A stretch of 56,303 nt of DNA. It comes from Nocardioides luteus (lineage in GTDB: Bacteria; Actinomycetota; Actinomycetes; Propionibacteriales; Nocardioidaceae). Under the pieces are notes generated by a model that was not told the origin of the DNA, ran no database searches, and saw nothing but the letters and a program-made list of their open reading frames with translations. Shown in pieces: positions 52,756 to 56,303 of the stretch. Made by a program: the position numbers and the translations under genes. The stretch is from contig NZ_JZDQ02000040.1 of the NCBI RefSeq assembly GCF_000960475.2, forward strand, positions 1 through 56,303. Reading direction: 5' to 3'. Within the stretch, counting starts at the first letter, position 1; each line of letters starts with the position of its first letter.

Positions 52756-54026
52756 CGACCTCCGCCGCGAAGGCGCTCCAGGCGCGATCCCGGGCTCGTA
52801 CGCTGCGGCGTACGGGCGGCCGAGGGGTCGCGGTGCTGGGCTTCGCGGCGTTGACGTGGGCAGCCTTCACCGGGACGGCGATGGCGCTGGACGGTACCGA
52901 GCAGCCGGCCCACCAGACGTCGCGCCCGGCATCGGGCCAGAGCGCTGCCACCACGGCCCCGGGCACGGACGCGACGAAGCCAGGCATCCCGCTCGGCGAC
53001 GCGGTCGGCTCGCTCACCGACGACGCCGTGCGCGGCGTCACCGACACTGCCGGCGCGGTCACCTCTGGGACCGCCAGCCAGGGCGAGCCCGCCGCACCGG
53101 TCGAGCCCGCCGTGGCCGCCACTGAGCAGGACGGCGCGGTCGGCTCGCCCGGCACGGCGGGACTCCTCGACTCCACCGTGCAGGGGTTGACCACGTACAC
53201 AGTGCCGCAGTCCTCGACCACACAGCCGACGGACAACCCGACCACCACGCAGTCGGCGCCGACTCAGGCAGCGGCAGGCGAGATCTCGATCCTCGGGCTC
53301 GCAGGTGGAGCCGAGAGTGCCGTGAACGATCTGAGTGGCAACGTACTCACCGCCACGCAGCTCGATCGGACGCTGTCGGCGCCGAAGGTCGAGGTGCTCA
53401 CCGACACCCTCGAGGCCTTGGCCGTGACCGACACGCTGCCGACGGTTCCGCTGCCGCAGCTGCCGGTGATCGGCGAGCCGGTCGGAGACGTTCTCGGCAC
53501 CCTTCCCGCAGACCTCTCCTCCGGCGTCGAGCCGACGCTCGACGACCTCACCGGCGGCCTGGTGAGCCCGCTCCCGGTGCTCGACCCCGGTGCGGGTGCA
53601 CCGGCCCAGACGAGCCCGGCGACGGTCTCGCAGCAGAGCAGCCCGGTCATGAGCGGCGCCGTCCCGGTGCTGCCGATCCTGCTGCCCATCGAGGCCTTCC
53701 CCGGGCTCGGCTCGATCGACTCGCCGGCGACCTTCGCGGCGCTGGCCGACGGCGGCACCGTCGGCACCGTCCAGGACGACGTCTACCTCTCCCGCGCGCT
53801 CCTCCAGACGGGTGACGCCGACGCGGGCGACAGTTCCGTCCCACTCCCGTCCGGCCCGTCCAGCCCTGCTGGCGGTTCCGACGGAGGCTCCGGCTCCAGC
53901 CACCAGCAGGGTGGCCAGCTGAGCTCCTTCACACTTCCCGGCGGCGGCCTCGTCAGCCTCGTCCGGGACTACCGCTGGCACCTGCCGGCGACCCCGACCT
54001 TCGACCCGGGTTTCTCCCCGGACTGA
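52752..54026 (+). CDS. Secreted low-complexity protein coupled to the M23 peptidase
   Basis: 424 residues. A basic n-region (Arg-Ser-Arg-Ala-Arg-Thr-Leu-Arg-Arg-Thr) precedes the signal helix, cleavage after Ala-Met-Ala near residue 45. The mature protein is rich in Ala, Gly, Pro, Thr and Ser with spaced Leu/Val (Leu-Pro-Val-Ile-Gly-Glu-Pro-Val-Gly, Pro-Val-Leu-Pro-Ile-Leu-Leu-Pro-Ile), has no Cys, and ends in a Gly/Ser linker plus a short aromatic tail (Asp-Tyr-Arg-Trp-His-Leu-Pro). No domain recognised; chaplin-like or wall-spanning structural roles are possible but unproven. Confidence 0.8.
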   Translation: MTTSAAKALQARSRARTLRRTGGRGVAVLGFAALTWAAFTGTAMALDGTEQPAHQTSRPASGQSAATTAPGTDATKPGIPLGDAVGSLTDDAVRGVTDTAGAVTSGTASQGEPAAPVEPAVAATEQDGAVGSPGTAGLLDSTVQGLTTYTVPQSSTTQPTDNPTTTQSAPTQAAAGEISILGLAGGAESAVNDLSGNVLTATQLDRTLSAPKVEVLTDTLEALAVTDTLPTVPLPQLPVIGEPVGDVLGTLPADLSSGVEPTLDDLTGGLVSPLPVLDPGAGAPAQTSPATVSQQSSPVMSGAVPVLPILLPIEAFPGLGSIDSPATFAALADGGTVGTVQDDVYLSRALLQTGDADAGDSSVPLPSGPSSPAGGSDGGSGSSHQQGGQLSSFTLPGGGLVSLVRDYRWHLPATPTFDPGFSPD

Positions 54027-54349
54027 ACCGGGTGACGGCGCGCCACTCCTCGAGCGCGCCAGGGAAGCAACGTAGCTCCGGCCACGGCATCACGCCGATG
54101 GAGAGCACGGACCCCGCCTACCGGGCTCGACGAGCCAGCACGCCTCGGAACGTGTCGGCCTCGCTCGAACCCCTCGGAACGGACTCGTGACCTCTGTGAC
54201 CAGGGCTCGCCGACCCCACTGCGACCCAGCAGCTTCTCACCGTTCAGTCCAACCGAAATTCATCAGTCACTCATCAGGTCGGCAGTACGCGATCAGCACC
54301 TGCCGACGTACCGAAATCAATCTGACTTTCGAACAACGGAGAAACTCTC
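54027..54349. other. 323-bp intergenic region before the repeat protein
   Basis: GGCGCGC (54037-54043) and GCGCGCC (54054-54060) form a 7-bp stem with a 10-nt loop just after the preceding stop codon, a weak terminator. GTCGGCAG (54278-54285) and CTGCCGAC (54300-54307) are perfect 8-bp arms 14 nt apart, 42 bp before the next ATG, a candidate operator. CCTCGGAACG occurs twice (54141 and 54171 area). No gene is seen. Confidence 0.6.
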
Positions 54350-56303
54350 ATGTCCATCAACACCAGGGCTCGGCGTCGCGCCGATGCTCCCGCTGGCTGG
54401 CAGCCGATCGGGCTTCCCAAGGCCGCTCCGGCCGCCCCTGTCGCTCTCGTTCGTCGCGAGACCACGCCCGCCCTTCGCAACACCGTCCGTCGCCTGGCCG
54501 CACCGGCCGCCGCGCTCACCGCGAGCGTCGCGGTCGTGTCCGTCGCAGCCATGGCGCCCTCCGCCCAGGCACACTCGGAGACTCTTGCGGCGTCGAACGA
54601 CCCGCAGACCCCGATCGGCGCCCAGACCATCTCGGCCTCGAACAGCTCGGGTCCGAGCTCGCAGGTGCCGGAGAAGAAGCCCAGCGACGGCCGGCCCGGC
54701 ACCGGCACGACCACGACGACATCCGGCTCTGCGTCGGGATCGGCGTCGGGTTCGGCGCTGTCGGGTACCGCTGGCCTGCCAGTGGCGGGTGGCTTCATCA
54801 GCCACGCCCCTGAGCTGTTCACCGGCGGGCTGTTCGGCGGCGAGACCGTTCAGACCTCGACCGACCCGAACCAGTCGGGCGGTGCCCACTCGAGCGGTGA
54901 CACCTCTCACGAGGGTGGCGGCGACGCGTGCGACTTCTTCCTGCAGCACATGTGGAAGAACGAGGACGGCATCCCGGTCATCGGCACCAACTCGCACTTC
55001 CTGACCTACCACACGGACCCGTCGTACCGGAACCTTCCGCTGTCGCTCACGAGCGGGGCGATCGGTAACTCGCAGATGCCGATCATCGACATCTACGGCG
55101 GCCCGCTGGGCTGGATCCCGATCTTCAACCCCTCACACGTGCGGGGCCACGGAACCGACTACGTCACCCTCCTCACCGGGTGCGGCGGCATGGGCCTCCC
55201 CGTCAACCCCAAGAACGGGCGCGTGGACCTCACCAAGATCCCGACCCCGGAGAAGGTCACGACCTTCGCGGGCAAGATCTTCCCGAGCGTCCCGTCGGTC
55301 TCGAAGATCACCGGCCCGGACTACCTCTACAACACGCTCCAGACCAAGGAGATCATGAGCCGCGTCGGGCCCAGCTCGACCATGACGCCGGACGAGTACC
55401 TCTCCTTCGCCGGGAAGAACTTCGACGCGTTCCGCCTGCTGTGGCAGACGGCGCTCTCGCAAGTCAGCAGCGGGAACCCGACCGCGATCCTGGACGTCCT
55501 GAAGATCACCAACAACATCCAGACGCTCCAGTCGCTCGGCATGCCCGGACTCCCCGGTTCGGAGGGGCCGACGCTCACCTCCGGTCTTCCCGGGAGCGAC
55601 CCGACCGCGCCTGACTCGGACCAGCCCTCCGGTGACCAGCCCCCCGGTGACCAGCCGTCTGGCGAGCAGCCGAGCAGCGACAACCCGCTCGGTGGCCTCC
55701 TCGGTGGCAGCAACCCGCTGGGCGGTCTGACCGGTGGCCTGACCGGCGGCAGTAGTCTGCCCCTGCCGGGCGCCGAGCAGCCCTCGGGTGAGCAGCCCGA
55801 CTCGAACGAGCCTGGCTCGGACCAGCCCACCGACGAGCAGCCCTCCGACGAGCAGCCGAGCAGCGACAACCCGCTCGGGGGTCTCCTCGGCGGTAGCAAC
55901 CCGCTGGGTGGCCTGACCGGCGGCCTGCCCCTGCCGGGCGCAGAGCAGCCTTCCGGCGACGACCAGCCCAACCCTGAGCAGCCGAGCGACGAGCAGCCGT
56001 CCGGTGACCAGCCCTCCGACGACCAGCCCTCCGACGACCAGCCGGAATCGGGTCAGCCCGGCTCCGGTCAGCCGAGCGATGGTACGGATACGCCGAGCTC
56101 TGACCCGCTGAGCACCGTCACCGGCGCTCTCGGCGGCCTGACCGGCGGTCTGCCCGGTGGCATGAACCTGCCCGGTGGCACTCTCCCGCTGCCGTCCGGT
56201 GACCAGCCGTCCGGTCAGCAGCCGACCGGTCAGCAGCCGTCCGGTCAGCAGCCGTCCGGTCAGCAGCCGTCCGGTCAGCAGCCGTCCGGTCAGCAGCCGT
56301 CCG
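54350..56303 (+). CDS. Secreted repeat protein, N-terminal 651 residues (runs off the window)
   Basis: The frame is open from ATG 54350 (GGAGAAA upstream) to the last base. A long Arg-rich n-region (Arg-Arg-Arg, then Arg-Arg-Leu) precedes the signal helix, cleavage after Ala-Gln-Ala at 74. Residues 75-190 are Ser/Thr/Gly-rich. About 193-397 is a folded core with two cysteines (Cys194 and Cys277), Trp203, and Gly/Asn/His-rich loops (Arg-Gly-His-Gly-Thr-Asp-Tyr); I recognise no family. The tail from about 398 is built of Gln-Pro-Ser-Gly-type repeats and two copies of a Pro-Ser-Ser-Asp-Asn-Pro-Leu-Gly-Gly block. Confidence 0.85.
   Translation, partial: MSINTRARRRADAPAGWQPIGLPKAAPAAPVALVRRETTPALRNTVRRLAAPAAALTASVAVVSVAAMAPSAQAHSETLAASNDPQTPIGAQTISASNSSGPSSQVPEKKPSDGRPGTGTTTTTSGSASGSASGSALSGTAGLPVAGGFISHAPELFTGGLFGGETVQTSTDPNQSGGAHSSGDTSHEGGGDACDFFLQHMWKNEDGIPVIGTNSHFLTYHTDPSYRNLPLSLTSGAIGNSQMPIIDIYGGPLGWIPIFNPSHVRGHGTDYVTLLTGCGGMGLPVNPKNGRVDLTKIPTPEKVTTFAGKIFPSVPSVSKITGPDYLYNTLQTKEIMSRVGPSSTMTPDEYLSFAGKNFDAFRLLWQTALSQVSSGNPTAILDVLKITNNIQTLQSLGMPGLPGSEGPTLTSGLPGSDPTAPDSDQPSGDQPPGDQPSGEQPSSDNPLGGLLGGSNPLGGLTGGLTGGSSLPLPGAEQPSGEQPDSNEPGSDQPTDEQPSDEQPSSDNPLGGLLGGSNPLGGLTGGLPLPGAEQPSGDDQPNPEQPSDEQPSGDQPSDDQPSDDQPESGQPGSGQPSDGTDTPSSDPLSTVTGALGGLTGGLPGGMNLPGGTLPLPSGDQPSGQQPTGQQPSGQQPSGQQPSGQQPSGQQPS
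55664..55741 (+). repeat. Direct repeat block, copy 1
   Basis: This 78-bp block encodes Glu-Gln-Pro-Ser-Ser-Asp-Asn-Pro-Leu-Gly-Gly-Leu-Leu-Gly-Gly and continues with Ser-Asn-Pro-Leu-Gly-Gly-Leu-Thr-Gly-Gly-Leu. A copy with mostly silent changes begins 186 bp downstream at 55850. Confidence 0.8.
55850..55927 (+). repeat. Direct repeat block, copy 2
   Basis: Second copy of the block at 55664-55741. Its differences from copy 1 are third-position changes, so the encoded repeat is conserved while the DNA has diverged, which suggests selection on the protein sequence and not a recent duplication. Confidence 0.8.
56192..56303 (+). repeat. 15-bp tandem repeat array encoding Pro-Ser-Gly-Gln-Gln
   Basis: At least seven copies of the unit CCGTCCGGTCAGCAG in frame, the first with GAC in place of CAG and the third with ACC in place of TCC. 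The array continues past the window. It is a coding tandem repeat and will vary in copy number. Confidence 0.95.

Noticed and set aside
56192..56303. Tandem repeats as a CRISPR array
   Set aside because: Units are 15 bp without spacers, in frame with the coding sequence. No cas genes are nearby.

Overview
The window is high-GC DNA (roughly 70%) with dense, short-spaced genes, frequent GTG starts, ATGA/GTGA start-stop overlaps and several genes whose -10 box (TANNNT) lies 6-7 nt before the start codon (leaderless transcription). Together with LpdA-, LtrA-, YcnI/CopCD- and tripartite-tricarboxylate-type genes this points to a soil-type actinobacterium, most likely Nocardioidaceae (inference; no rRNA marker is present). 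I see no tRNA, rRNA, CRISPR array, IS element or prophage.

Layout. 1-5.4 kb: the 3' tail of a glycerol-kinase-like gene, an SRPBCC/ArsR pair under two palindromic operators, a TDT-family exporter divergent from a LysR regulator, and a drug-type ABC exporter (ATPase, permease) followed by a MerR regulator. 5.5-10.4 kb: a GntR repressor divergent from an operon for an MHS-type transporter, a split transketolase (N and C subunits) and an SDR dehydrogenase, a coherent catabolic unit of unknown substrate. 10.4-11.6 kb: an accessory cassette (immunity-like protein plus membrane protein) bracketed by a 43-bp duplication of the 3' end of the adjacent lrp gene. 11.6-14.3 kb: Lrp/LysE and MerR/zinc alcohol dehydrogenase pairs. 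14.3-20 kb: pentapeptide-repeat protein, SGNH hydrolase, TetR-dihydrolipoamide-dehydrogenase-like pair, flavin split-barrel protein, NmrA-like protein, CPBP protease.

20-27.7 kb: a nine-gene minus-strand carboxylate operon (TctB, TctA, TctC, RraA-type aldolase, universal stress protein, DUF1932 dehydrogenase, TRAP-like large permease, small membrane protein, cyclase-family hydrolase) divergent from an IclR regulator. 28.6-34.5 kb: methyltransferase, then a Baeyer-Villiger-type monooxygenase / alpha-beta hydrolase / AurF-like diiron oxygenase / acyl-CoA dehydrogenase operon divergent from a TetR gene. 34.5-37.6 kb: DUF1801, esterase/MarR divergent pair, DUF1992, TetR. 37.7-40.7 kb: a 1007-residue secreted protein combining PA14, beta-propeller, CBM and DUF1080 modules behind a GAAAGTTTC box. 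40.8-51.2 kb: GNAT, a large secreted orphan, cupin/MarR pair with two operators, SDR/HxlR pair, AraC divergent from an antibiotic-monooxygenase/esterase/LtrA operon, and the copper genes YcnI and CopCD.

51.2-56.3 kb: a 760-bp gene-poor stretch with a decayed reading frame and a run of three RNA hairpins, then an M23 endopeptidase translationally coupled to a secreted low-complexity protein, and a third secreted protein with an unrecognised two-cysteine core and a Gln-Pro-Ser-Gly repeat tail that runs off the end of the window. The strongest candidates for undescribed biology are this cell-envelope locus, the mixed TTT/TRAP carboxylate operon, the split-transketolase operon and the lrp-targeted immunity cassette.
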